A stretch of DNA of 64,000 nucleotides from Natronomonas sp. CBA1123. Its GTDB lineage: Archaea; Halobacteriota; Halobacteria; Halobacteriales; Haloarculaceae. The stretch is taken from assembly GCF_009741925.1 (NCBI RefSeq), contig NZ_WPCC01000009.1, forward strand, positions 25,206 through 89,205, read 5' to 3'. The position numbers were made by a program, and so were the translations under genes. Below the pieces are notes generated by a model. The model did not search any database. It was given only the letters and a program-made list of their open reading frames with translations, and was not told where the DNA came from. Positions 18,131-26,409 of this stretch are shown piece by piece (positions within the stretch are counted from its first letter, which is position 1; each line of letters starts with the position of its first letter).

Positions 18131-19594
18131 ATGTCTTTGATTGTTACGTCCTTCGTGCTGATGAGTGTAAGCACACAGCTCGGTATCATATTAGCCTCGG
18201 GGGTTGTTGGGGCGGTGACCGACCGATCTGTCCGGTATCTGCTTGACCGGTACGAGATTCGTACCTCCAGAAAATTTTGGAAACCGTGGTTCAACGAAGA
18301 TTCGATTATTATCTCAGCGACAACCGAGAACAGACATCCGGGTCGAACCAGAGGGACTGGCCCGTTTGACTCTCGCGCACTCCAGGAAGTAACATCACAT
18401 CTGGCCGGAATTTCGTCGCCGAATCAAACTCCTTCGTCGTTGACCGAACAGCACCCCGGCAACTGGCGGGACAAGAACATCATCGCACTGGGAGGGCCTG
18501 TGAACAACGATATTGCCGAACAAGCCCTGAACCCCAACCGAAACCTCGGAATTGAATTCTATTTTGATACCGAGAAAAACCGCGTAGTGAGCAACGAGTA
18601 CGTCGTCCATGACCCACCGGATCCGACCCCGCAAGAAGCGATGGAAGATTTCGGAATCATATCTCGCTTGCCCCACCCATACTCGGGCGACGAAGTCCTT
18701 CTCATCGCCGGTTGCTGGGGGCAAGGTACTCTCGGAGGCGTCAAAATGCTCATTCAGAATTTGGATGAGATATGGCAACGCACCGATGGCGAATTCTTTC
18801 AGGTCACGTACAGAGTGGAGTTCGATGGTAAAAGTCAACTAATTGATGGCGAGATATACTGGGACCACTTGCGAACGATTGAGCCTCGGGCACCGGAAGA
18901 CGACTGGAGGCTTGAACCCGACCGCTCTCCAGAAGGATACGAAGACGAAGTAACGGTAGTCATACCATGTCGAAACGAAGCGGAAACTGTCGGAAACGTC
19001 GTTAACACGTTCCAAACCCATCCGCCGGTTAGTGAGGTGATTGTCGTTGATAACGATTCGAAAGATGGGACCGGTGCTACAGCCGAACAGGCGGGAGCTA
19101 GCGTTGTCAAGGAACCCCAAGTAGGGAAGGGGCGAGCGGTTCTCGCAGGTCTTGACGCAGCTGATACGGAGCTCGTGTTCTTGATAGACGGTGACATTGA
19201 AAATCCGTCGGAGTCTTGGCTGTACGAAGCTATTGAACGACACGAACAGGGTGCAGACATTGTGCGGGCGGACCCTGATTACTATCCACCACTAGTGAGA
19301 CAGTGCGTTAAACCGTTACTTCGGCGGTTCTTCCCCTCTATCGTCGACGCTGACCAACCGCTCGGAGGAATCGTCCTCCTATCCCGTTCTTATCGCACCC
19401 ACTTGACCGACTATACTGGCTGGGAATTCGATATTGGTCTGACGTTACTGGCTGCCAAACGGGGGCTTTCGTACGCAGAGTTCGACGCCGGTTCGCTCAT
19501 TCACGGAGAGCGACCTGAGCCAGAGATTGTGACCATGGCCGAATCGATACTGAATACGATAATCGATGAGGCGGAGATGAACCGGGGAGACTGA
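18131..19594 (+). CDS. membrane-anchored glycosyltransferase family 2 protein with an unrecognised N-terminal domain
   Basis: 487 residues. Residues 1-40 hold one hydrophobic segment. Residues of about 55-250 form a domain I cannot name, with [17 protein letters not shown] and later [14 protein letters not shown]. From about 272 a GT-A fold begins: [29 protein letters not shown], and the metal-binding LIDGDIEN near 351. The GT part is like dolichyl-phosphate or glucosyl-3-phosphoglycerate-type transferases that use a nucleotide-sugar donor. Base composition is visibly AT-richer and codon use less GC-biased than its neighbours, and transposon debris follows 25 nt after the stop: signs of horizontal transfer. 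Acceptor and donor are unknown. Confidence 0.8.
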   Translation: MSLIVTSFVLMSVSTQLGIILASGVVGAVTDRSVRYLLDRYEIRTSRKFWKPWFNEDSIIISATTENRHPGRTRGTGPFDSRALQEVTSHLAGISSPNQTPSSLTEQHPGNWRDKNIIALGGPVNNDIAEQALNPNRNLGIEFYFDTEKNRVVSNEYVVHDPPDPTPQEAMEDFGIISRLPHPYSGDEVLLIAGCWGQGTLGGVKMLIQNLDEIWQRTDGEFFQVTYRVEFDGKSQLIDGEIYWDHLRTIEPRAPEDDWRLEPDRSPEGYEDEVTVVIPCRNEAETVGNVVNTFQTHPPVSEVIVVDNDSKDGTGATAEQAGASVVKEPQVGKGRAVLAGLDAADTELVFLIDGDIENPSESWLYEAIERHEQGADIVRADPDYYPPLVRQCVKPLLRRFFPSIVDADQPLGGIVLLSRSYRTHLTDYTGWEFDIGLTLLAAKRGLSYAEFDAGSLIHGERPEPEIVTMAESILNTIIDEAEMNRGD

Positions 19595-19619
19595 CCCGAC
19601 AGTTCATCTCTGGTTTCCT

Positions 19620-20033
19620 AAGGGAATTCGTGAGCGTACCGGCGCGTCGTGGGGCCACAAGTGGGCGTTCAATCGCCTCAACGAGTACGTCGAATACAAA
19701 GCCGCCGAGTACGGTATCGACGTAGCACAGGTTGCCCCGGAGAATACGTCGCGGCGGTGTTCGACGTGTGGGTTCACACATCCCGATAACCGTGAGAGTG
19801 AGTCCTTTGAGTGTCAGAAGTGCGGCTACGAGAACCACGCTGACTACAACGCTGCCAAGAACATCGGTCTGCGGTATCTTCGTCGCACCCAAACTGGGAG
19901 CGACGAAGGCGCACTCTTGGGCGTGCGCTTGAACAGCGGGACGCTGAACGTGAACGGTGAGTATGAATCACCTGCCTCGACCGAGGCGAGAACGGGAGTC
20001 CACGCTGAATCCCACCGCTTCAGCGGTGGGTAG
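19620..20033 (+). pseudogene. remnant of an IS200/IS605 tnpB (C-terminal part)
   Basis: Only the last 137 or so codons remain, with no start: [20 protein letters not shown], the zinc ribbon [11 protein letters not shown] with its partner [11 protein letters not shown], and the final RuvC-like segment DYNAAKNIG. The N-terminal two-thirds, including the first two catalytic acids, is missing; homology begins at about 19620, 25 nt after the glycosyltransferase stop. It ends in the hairpin typical of the element's right end. It cannot encode an active nuclease. Confidence 0.88.
20011..20030. repeat. right-end hairpin of the tnpB remnant
   Basis: CCCACCGC-TTCA-GCGGTGGG, eight-base perfect arms, at the 3' end of the tnpB remnant. 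In IS200/IS605 elements this hairpin is part of the right end and of the noncoding RNA made from it. Confidence 0.75.
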
Positions 20034-20085
20034 CTCAACTCGAACCGCAATGTACCCGCAACAGCGCGAACGCTCGGCGACGTGA

Positions 20086-20245
20086 GGGTCGTCGAACACC
20101 CATCTCGGGCAGGAGGTAGCGACGAGTCGATAGAACGCCAGCGAGAGGTCCTCGACCGGTGTGTCGGGAACCACGTTCACCGTCGGAACCGTCGCGTTGT
20201 CGGCGAGTGCAGCGGCGGCAGCGTCGTGGTCGGCGTGCGGAACCG
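20086..20245 (-). pseudogene. fragment of a PPOX-family gene, second copy
   Basis: 160 nt aligning in the same orientation with 17439-17598 inside the intact PPOX gene. By eye the last 115 nt differ at about six positions; the first 40 are more diverged and contain a 2-nt gap. On the minus strand it reads NATVPTVNVVPDTPVEDLSL, corresponding to about residues 87-140 of the intact protein. There is no start and no upstream half, so it is a relic. Several differences are silent or conservative (Ile to Val, Met to Leu), suggesting that it comes from a formerly functional paralogue rather than from a fresh copy. Confidence 0.8.
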
Positions 20246-20290
20246 AGTCGTGCTAACCGCACAGCGCGTGTCTGACACTGCTCGTGGGTG

Positions 20291-21529
20291 TCAGCGTCCC
20301 CACGGTTCCGCGTCGATTGGTGCCTCCCACAGGAGAATGGCGCCCGACCCGACGACGAGAATCACCCCACCGACGCCCAGCGCGAACAATGGTGAGACGA
20401 TATCGGAGATGACGCCACTGCCGAGTTGGAACGGGACAACGGCCAAGCCGCTCACCATCGCCATCGCGCTCAGGACAGTCGCCCGACCGAGTGTGTCGAT
20501 GCGGTCGTTGATGTACTGGCCGGCGAACGAGCGAGTGACGTCCGAAACGCCACGAATCAACAGGAACGTCGGGAGTGCGAGAAGTGGCACGAAGTACATC
20601 CCGACCAAGGCACCGCCCACAGCGAACGGGATGACGAGAAACCACGTCTGTAGCCCGACCGTTTCCTTGATAGCGCCTGTGTAGTAGCTGAGGAGGGCAC
20701 CGACGAGACTGTAGGCTGCATAAAACCATCCCAACAAGGGTTCGACCTGCGCTGCCGCGATACCGAGGTCAACGACGACTGTTTCGAAGATGGGTTGGAG
20801 AAAGACGAAGACGAGGTACGTGACGGCGGCGTACAGCACGTAGTAGTACAGCAGGAAGGCTCGCAACTGACGGCGGCCGACGACATCGCGTACGATACCC
20901 ACTGTCCGCCGGAGACTCAGCGTGTCGGTCGCGGTCTGTTTGTACGTCTCCGGTTCCTCGATTGTCAGCAGGACGACGACACCGATGCTCGTGACACCCG
21001 CCGCGACGAACCACGGATACGAGAGGTCGATACTGCCGAGATACCCGCCGAGAATCGCCGCCACTGCCCCAGCGGCCAACGCGGCCGACTCACCACGACC
21101 TCTCACGTCAGCGAATTCGTCTTCTGAGAGTTCGTCGGTGAGGGTGTCGTACAGCCACGCATCTTCGCTTCCGGAGCGGAAATTGTACCCCATCGACCAG
21201 CAGACGTATAGTCCGGCCAACGGGAGAAACGAACTCGAGAGCCCGATTCCGACCAGTGTCACTGCGATGAGCGCCGTCCCGAGGATGAGGCTGTTTCGAC
21301 GGCCAACGCGGTCACCGACGTAGCCCGTCGGAATCTCTCCAAGTACCGTCGTCAGATTGTAAATCGCCTCCAACAGCGCAATCTCCGTGAACGAGAGTCC
21401 CTGAGCGAGGAAAAAGAGGTACATCACCGGCCGATAAAACTCGACGGACTTCGTCGCCTTGTAGAGATAGTACTTCAGGATATTCCCCGAGATTGACCGG
21501 CGAATCTTGGGTCCGACTCGGCCTGCCAT
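20291..21529 (-). CDS. MFS transporter
   Basis: 412 residues with about 12 hydrophobic helices. The major-facilitator loop 2-3 signature is clear: GEIPTGYVGDRVGRRNSLIL after helix 2. A second half with weaker repeat follows a central hydrophilic region (EEPETYKQTATDTLSLRRT). The family exports or imports small solutes by cation coupling; this sequence resembles drug-efflux-like haloarchaeal permeases, but the substrate is unknown. Start ATG 21529. No neighbour suggests a pathway. Confidence 0.9.
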   Translation of the reverse strand: MAGRVGPKIRRSISGNILKYYLYKATKSVEFYRPVMYLFFLAQGLSFTEIALLEAIYNLTTVLGEIPTGYVGDRVGRRNSLILGTALIAVTLVGIGLSSSFLPLAGLYVCWSMGYNFRSGSEDAWLYDTLTDELSEDEFADVRGRGESAALAAGAVAAILGGYLGSIDLSYPWFVAAGVTSIGVVVLLTIEEPETYKQTATDTLSLRRTVGIVRDVVGRRQLRAFLLYYYVLYAAVTYLVFVFLQPIFETVVVDLGIAAAQVEPLLGWFYAAYSLVGALLSYYTGAIKETVGLQTWFLVIPFAVGGALVGMYFVPLLALPTFLLIRGVSDVTRSFAGQYINDRIDTLGRATVLSAMAMVSGLAVVPFQLGSGVISDIVSPLFALGVGGVILVVGSGAILLWEAPIDAEPWGR

Positions 21530-21653
21530 GCCTGTATCAGCCGACGGTGAGCCGACACGTATGTCCTGTTATTACCGATTCGGCGGTCGACGCATACGGG
21601 GAGTGCTGCGGCCATCGAGTCCTGTTCTGTTTTACGGAGATGCAAGGAGGAAG

Positions 21654-21673
21654 CCCACGACGTCAGTCGTGGG
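21654..21673. repeat. perfect hairpin CCCACGAC-GTCA-GTCGTGGG
   Basis: Eight-base arms with GTCA loop in the 222-nt gap upstream of the MFS gene. Its form (GC-rich stem, GTCA/TTCA loop) matches the right-end hairpins at 20011-20030 and 47226-47239, so it is probably a solo IS200/IS605 end. No transposase is attached. Confidence 0.5.
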
Positions 21674-21751
21674 TCACTGACCCGCCGTCCTCAACAGGCG
21701 ACAAGTGGGTAAAAACATCAATCACCCATTATTTCAACTGAGTAGCCAAAA

Positions 21752-21904
21752 TCATGTGGTCGACTCGCCGTCTCGAATGTTGGTAATCGTGACCGCCCAC
21801 ATCGCCTCACATTCGACACACTCGAGTGACGTAGCCATCGCAAGATTACCGTCTGCAACCCCTGACGCCAGATTGCCACATCCACATTCGATGGAAACCT
21901 CCAT
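21752..21904 (-). CDS. small Cys-rich protein (50 residues)
   Basis: Starts MEVSIECGCGNLASGV and ends NIRDGESTT. The CGC and CVEC pairs could bind one zinc ion in a ribbon-like fold. It lies 47 nt downstream of the DUF2267 gene on the same strand and may be cotranscribed. Composition is normal for the genome. No named family recognised. Confidence 0.5.
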   Translation of the reverse strand: MEVSIECGCGNLASGVADGNLAMATSLECVECEAMWAVTITNIRDGESTT

Positions 21905-21951
21905 ATTGAGCGGTCTTCCGGACGCCAAAAATACGCCACCTCTAGACACTG

Positions 21952-22401
21952 CTAGTCGTCGTTGCCGTCGGTCCGTGCGCCACCGGTTGCCTGCCAGCCG
22001 CCCGAATCGACGATTTCGAAGAGTTTGCGCCAGTTCTCGTCGTCCTGGGCTTCGGGCAGCGCGTCCCGCAGTTGTCGGAAGTCCGATTCCGGAACCTGCG
22101 AGTGAACGAGGTCGATGACGACCCGAGCGTGGTGGGCGGCATCCGCTCGGTCGGTCTTCTCGATGTCGCTGACGCGGTCCAGAAACTCCGACCAGCCGAA
22201 GCGCTGGCCGTGGTCCCGAACTGCGCCGGTCATGTACCACTTGACTTCCATCGGAAGCGACGCCGCGAGGTCAGCGGCGTTGCCCTCGGGTAGCCGCTGG
22301 CCCAGCGTCATCAGCGTCGCCCGAGTCGCTCGAACCGCCTCGCCGGTGCCGGGAAGTTCGAGTCGGTGCTGTATCTCGCCGGTGAATTCGTCGAAATTCA
22401 T
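21952..22401 (-). CDS. DUF2267 protein
   Basis: 149 residues from ATG 22401 (MNFDEFTGEIQHRLEL); a start at 22419 would add six. The DUF2267 pattern is clear: ATLMTLGQRLPEGNAADLAA, LPMEVKWYMTG and FLDRVSDIE, then a second repeat with VIDLVHSQVPESDFRQLRDAL. The protein is helical and soluble, and binds no obvious cofactor. In bacteria the family is frequent in stress and dormancy regulons beside CBS-domain proteins, as it is here. Confidence 0.88.
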   Translation of the reverse strand: MNFDEFTGEIQHRLELPGTGEAVRATRATLMTLGQRLPEGNAADLAASLPMEVKWYMTGAVRDHGQRFGWSEFLDRVSDIEKTDRADAAHHARVVIDLVHSQVPESDFRQLRDALPEAQDDENWRKLFEIVDSGGWQATGGARTDGNDD

Positions 22402-22580
22402 ACGTTTGGGTATCATCACGCGGCCACATCAAACATGCAAACCATTCCCACCATATGAGAACGGACCGGCTGTTTGTCGCTCCGAGCGGGTCAATCGACC
22501 GGTCGTCGCCGTGCATTGGTCTTCCGAGTGCCCCCACACTGGTCGGTGGGTTAATCGTGGTTCTCTCCGACAATGTACGT

Positions 22581-23036
22581 ATGGACATCACCGACCTCAT
22601 CCAAGAGGACATCGTGACGGTCAATCTCGACGATAGTCTCATCGACGTCGCCGAGGTGTTTCTCGAAGAACGAGTCGGGAGTGCCGTTGTCGTGGACGCG
22701 AGCGACGAAGTCATCGGCATCGTCACCGACCGAGACCTGGTCATCTACGGACAGAACTTCATCGAGGAACTCGACCGAACGGCAGTGAACGAGGTCCTGG
22801 CGATGTCGGTGTTTTCGGTCGAACCCACGGTGAGCGTGCTGGAGTTGACCGAACGGATGCGCGAGGCGGGCGTCCGGCGAGTGCCGGTCATGGAAGACGG
22901 CGAGCTACTGGGCATCGTGACCCTCGACGACGTCATCGTCCACCTCGCCGACGAGTTGGAGAGCCCGGAACTGGAAAACCTCGCTGCAGTCATCGAGTCG
23001 GAGTCGCCCACACGCGACGCCGACGGCACCGAGTAG
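22581..23036 (+). CDS. two-CBS-domain protein
   Basis: 151 residues from ATG 22581. Two CBS domains: about 1-62 (VTVNLDDSLIDVAEVFLEER, GIVTDRDLVI) and about 70-130 (VEPTVSVLELTERMREAGVR, GIVTLDDVIVHL). CBS pairs bind adenine nucleotides and sense energy state; no enzymatic domain is attached. The frame is open upstream to 22455, but the conserved start MDITDLIQEDI and local spacing favour 22581. It is divergent from the DUF2267 gene. Confidence 0.9.
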   Translation: MDITDLIQEDIVTVNLDDSLIDVAEVFLEERVGSAVVVDASDEVIGIVTDRDLVIYGQNFIEELDRTAVNEVLAMSVFSVEPTVSVLELTERMREAGVRRVPVMEDGELLGIVTLDDVIVHLADELESPELENLAAVIESESPTRDADGTE

Positions 23037-23120
23037 TAGCCACTCGAACTCGGCGGTGCTGTTCCTACTCGGTGGGAATCACCACAGAAGGGAGGTCGAT
23101 ACGGCACCTACGGAACGACG

Positions 23121-23771
23121 ATGCCAGACCGTCGCCGATTCAGAGACCGCACCGACGCCGGCGAGCAACTCGGGGCCGCGCTCCGAGAGCGCGACATCGA
23201 CGTGGAGTTGGTTCTCGCCATCCCGCGAGGTGGTCTGCCGCTCGGCCGCGCGGTCGCCGATGCGCTCGGCGTTCCGCTCGACATCGCCGTCGCATCGAAA
23301 ATCGGTGCGCCCGGCAACCCCGAGTACGCCATCGGCGCCGTCGCGAGCGACGGGACGGTCTGGCGCAACGAAACAGCCATCAGCAACACCCGCGCCGAGG
23401 AGACGTACTTCGAGCGAGAGCGCGAACGTGAGGCCGCAAACGCCCGCGAGAAGGCCGACCGCTACCGGCGTGGCCGGCCCGCACACGACCCGGCCGGCAA
23501 GACCGTCGCCGTCGTCGACGACGGTCTGGCGACGGGAGCGACCGTCAGAGCCACTCTCGCGATGCTCCGAGAGGCCGGCGTCGAGGGTATCGTGTTGGCG
23601 GTGCCGGTCGGCCCCCCGGACACCGTTCGCGAGTTGTCCGAGATAGCCGACGAAGTCGTCTGTCTGGAGACGCCCAGCCACTTCGGCGGCGTCGGTCAGT
23701 TCTACGAGCGGTTCGACCAAGTCACCGACGAGGAGGCGATGGCGTACCTCTCCGACGACGAAGGCACATAA
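23121..23771 (+). CDS. phosphoribosyltransferase-domain protein (COG1926-like)
   Basis: 216 residues. The PRPP-binding loop is visible as TVAVVDDGLATGAT near residue 130, and the N-terminal AIPRGGLPLGRAVADALGVP is the usual start of this group. It is expected to bind PRPP and a base or to serve a regulatory role; the family has no assigned reaction that I can state. It sits 85 nt after a CBS protein and 150 nt before the CBS-S30AE fusion, an arrangement also known in stress islands. Confidence 0.88.
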   Translation: MPDRRRFRDRTDAGEQLGAALRERDIDVELVLAIPRGGLPLGRAVADALGVPLDIAVASKIGAPGNPEYAIGAVASDGTVWRNETAISNTRAEETYFEREREREAANAREKADRYRRGRPAHDPAGKTVAVVDDGLATGATVRATLAMLREAGVEGIVLAVPVGPPDTVRELSEIADEVVCLETPSHFGGVGQFYERFDQVTDEEAMAYLSDDEGT

Positions 23772-23923
23772 AAAACCCCGATGGCGAGTGCCAGAGTTCG
23801 AGAACCGTCGGCGGTTACTTCTGCTTCGACAGCGAAGTACGAAGTGCCGACAGTGCAGTTGCGACTGCAGTTCCGGCCAGCGGTACAGCGCGACAGAACG
23901 GACGCGGACGGACACCGACACCC

Positions 23924-25146
23924 ATGGATATCACTACTATCGTATCGGAAGAGTACGTGCAGTTCCCCCCGGAGACACCCGTCTCGAAGCTCGCTGGAGC
24001 GTTCGAGGACCCCTCGGTCACGGGGGTCGTCGTCTACGGCGACACCTTCGAGGGCGTGGTCACGCGGCGCCAACTCGCGGGGTCACACCACCAGCCAAAC
24101 GAGAAACTCGCCTCGCTGGTCTGGCACGTCCCCGCGGCTTACCCCCCGACGAGGACGTCCGAAAAGTCGCGCAACTCATGATAGACGCCGACTCGCAGTT
24201 CCTCCCCGTCTTCGAGGGCGAGGAGTTGGTCGGCGTCGTCACCGCCGACGACGTACTCGAAGCGGTCCTGCCGTACCTCGATGCGGCGACCGTCGCCGAA
24301 GCGGCGAGTACCGACCTCGTCACCGTCGACCCGGCGGCGAGTTTCGGCGAAGCACTCCACGTCTTCCGGGAGCACCGCATCGCCCACCTCCCGGTCGTCG
24401 AAGACGACACCGCAGTCGGCATCCTGAGTCTCTACGACGTGACCGACTTCACGGTCCGGTCCGGAGACCAGAGCCAGGGCGGTGACGGCGGCGGCACCGA
24501 CTCCTTCGGTGGCGACATCTCCGCCAGTTCCGGCCGCACCCACGGCGGCTTCGGCGCCCGAGAGGGGGAACTCGAGCGGGTGTTGGACCTACCGGTCCGC
24601 GATATGATGGTGTCGCCGGTGCGGACGATTTCGCCCGAAGAGACCCTCGACGTGGCCGTCGAGCGGATGTTCGACATGGGCGGGTCGTCGCTCGTCGTCA
24701 CCGACGACGGCTCCCCGCACGGCATCGTCACGAAGACCGACGTGCTCGATTCACTCACGTGGGAGGCCGGCGGCAACCGCGCGGTGCAAGTGTACGGCGT
24801 CGACTTGGTCGACGACACGGACTACGACGACATCGTCGCGATGGTCGAGAACTTCGACGAGAAGGACGGCGGGATGAGCGTGTTGGACGCGAAAGTCCAC
24901 CTCCACGAACACGACGAGAAGCTCCGGGGGACGCCGCTGCTGTTGGCCCGGATTCGCCTGCACACCGACAGAGGCCTCTACATCGCCTCCGGCGAGGGGT
25001 ACGGTGCGAGCCACGCGCTCAACGAGGCGCGTGACGCCCTCGAGCGACAGATTCGCGACCGAAAGACGAAGGGCAAAAGCAAGAAGCACCCGGACGAGGC
25101 GTTCTGGGAGAAACGCTTCGGCTGGATGCTCGAAGCCGAACCCTGA
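23924..25146 (+). pseudogene. CBS-domain/S30AE-like (ribosome hibernation factor-like) fusion, frameshifted at a C6 run
   Basis: Begins ATG 23924, MDITTIVSEEYVQFPPETPV, running through a first CBS-like unit to LVWHVPAAYPP. The frame then shifts at the C run 24142-24147; one extra C gives PPDEDVRKVAQLM and a continuous protein of about 407 residues with four CBS repeats in two pairs. The C-terminal 120 residues (VQVYGVDLVDDTDYDDIV, VHLHEHDEKLRGTPLLLARI, YIASGEGYGASHALNEAR) resemble an S30AE/HPF domain with a basic tail KTKGKSKKHPDE. A nucleotide-sensing, ribosome-binding factor is a reasonable inference. The sequence on both sides is well conserved, so an assembly error is plausible. Confidence 0.75.
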
Positions 25147-25179
25147 GCGACGGGGCGGCCGTGAACCTCGAAGCCTGCC

Positions 25180-26148
25180 TCACAGCAAGGTTCCGAGGTT
25201 CATGATGAAGAGCACGTAGAGGAGCAGCAGTATCGTTCCCTCCGACCGCGTTATTTCTCGGTCCTGCGTGATGAAGAAGTACAGTACGGTTACCAGAACC
25301 ATCACGGGAAGGCCGTACCCGCGGATGCTGTTCGGAACCGCGAGGTCGCCGATGAAACTCGGTACCCCCGTGACGAGAAAACTGTTGAACAGGTTCGAGC
25401 CGAGGACGTTTCCGACGGCCAGCCCCGGCAGTTCCCTGCGGACGGCCATGACGCTGACGACGACTTCGGGGAGGGAGGTCCCCAGGGCGACGGCGGATAT
25501 CGCTATCAGTTCGGTGCCGATTCCAAGCGACCCCGAGATGTCGATTATCGACTCGACCAGAACGTACGCCGCCCCGAAGACGACGGCCATGCTCACCAAC
25601 AGAAGCGCGTAGGTTTTGGGGCCCGCCGTCGGTTGCTGTTCGGCGTCGGGTTCGTCCTCGACGAGTTCCTCGACGAGCATGCCGACGTAGCGGTCCTTCT
25701 CCGAGATGGTGAAGTGGACGTAGACGGCCAGTGCGGCCAACGCGAGGACGCCCTCGTACCACGAGAACGGCGAGTTCCACACCGCGAGAATCAGGAAGAC
25801 GGCGGATGCGACCAACAGCGGTAAATCGACCTCGACGAGCTCACGGATGACGCGGATGTCGCCGCCCACCACCGCGGCGATGCCGAGAACGAGCAGCATG
25901 TTCGAGACGTTCGAGCCGACGACGCTCCCCATGACGATTTCGGAGGCGCCCTGACTCACGGCCAGCATCGAAGACACCAGTTCGGGGAGCGACGTGCCCC
26001 CGGCGACGATGGTCACACCGATGACGAACGGCGAGATGCCGAACGAGAGGCCGATTCGTTCGGCCGCGGAGGTGAACGCGTCGGATGCCACAAGCAGAAC
26101 GGCGAGGCTCACGACGAACAGCGCCGTGGAGACGACGACATCGACCAT
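25180..26148 (-). CDS. Na+/Ca2+ antiporter, CaCA family (YrbG-like)
   Basis: 322 residues, about ten hydrophobic helices, with two inverted alpha-repeats: GGTSLPELVSSMLAVSQG near residue 50 and ALGTSLPEVVVSVMAVRREL near residue 215. The two PE motifs provide the cation-binding Glu residues. A central acidic loop (EELVEDEPDAEQQP) faces the cytoplasm. It would exchange Ca2+ against Na+ at the cytoplasmic membrane, useful in a high-salt cell. Monocistronic and convergent with the CBS gene. Confidence 0.92.
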   Translation of the reverse strand: MVDVVVSTALFVVSLAVLLVASDAFTSAAERIGLSFGISPFVIGVTIVAGGTSLPELVSSMLAVSQGASEIVMGSVVGSNVSNMLLVLGIAAVVGGDIRVIRELVEVDLPLLVASAVFLILAVWNSPFSWYEGVLALAALAVYVHFTISEKDRYVGMLVEELVEDEPDAEQQPTAGPKTYALLLVSMAVVFGAAYVLVESIIDISGSLGIGTELIAISAVALGTSLPEVVVSVMAVRRELPGLAVGNVLGSNLFNSFLVTGVPSFIGDLAVPNSIRGYGLPVMVLVTVLYFFITQDREITRSEGTILLLLYVLFIMNLGTLL

Positions 26149-26273
26149 CTGTGCGACCGTAGACCCAGTGGCGGGTTAGTAATACCGACCGTACGGCCGT
26201 GCCAGAAGCCACCCGAAAGTCCCCGGACGTGATTCGCCACCGCTGCGTTGCGGGAGTTTATAACCACTTCGGT

Positions 26274-26315
26274 TTTCGCAGTTGATATTTATATAGTTTG
26301 CGAAACTTTTATAAG
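26274..26315 (+). promoter_or_regulatory. tfb promoter with inverted repeat spanning a TATA-like box
   Basis: TTTCGCA (26274-26280), 18 nt, then TGCGAAA (26299-26305): perfect seven-base arms around TTTATATAG. A second TATA-like CTTTTATAAG follows at 26306-26315. The coding start at 26410 leaves a leader of about 70 nt or more. The repeat could be an operator controlling access to the first TATA box. Confidence 0.5.
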
Positions 26316-26409
26316 TAAAGAACAATTACATAGAGTGAAGACAGTTCGGAAAAGGGCGTTTCAGCCCTCGACCCTCCGCCGGCGAACAACCGGGAATCAT
26401 CCCTCCAGC

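Noticed and set aside
23815..24021. Minus-strand frame before the CBS-S30AE gene (PLAGTAVATALSALRTSLSK)
   Set aside because: It overlaps the start of the CBS-S30AE gene, has no promoter and no family similarity.
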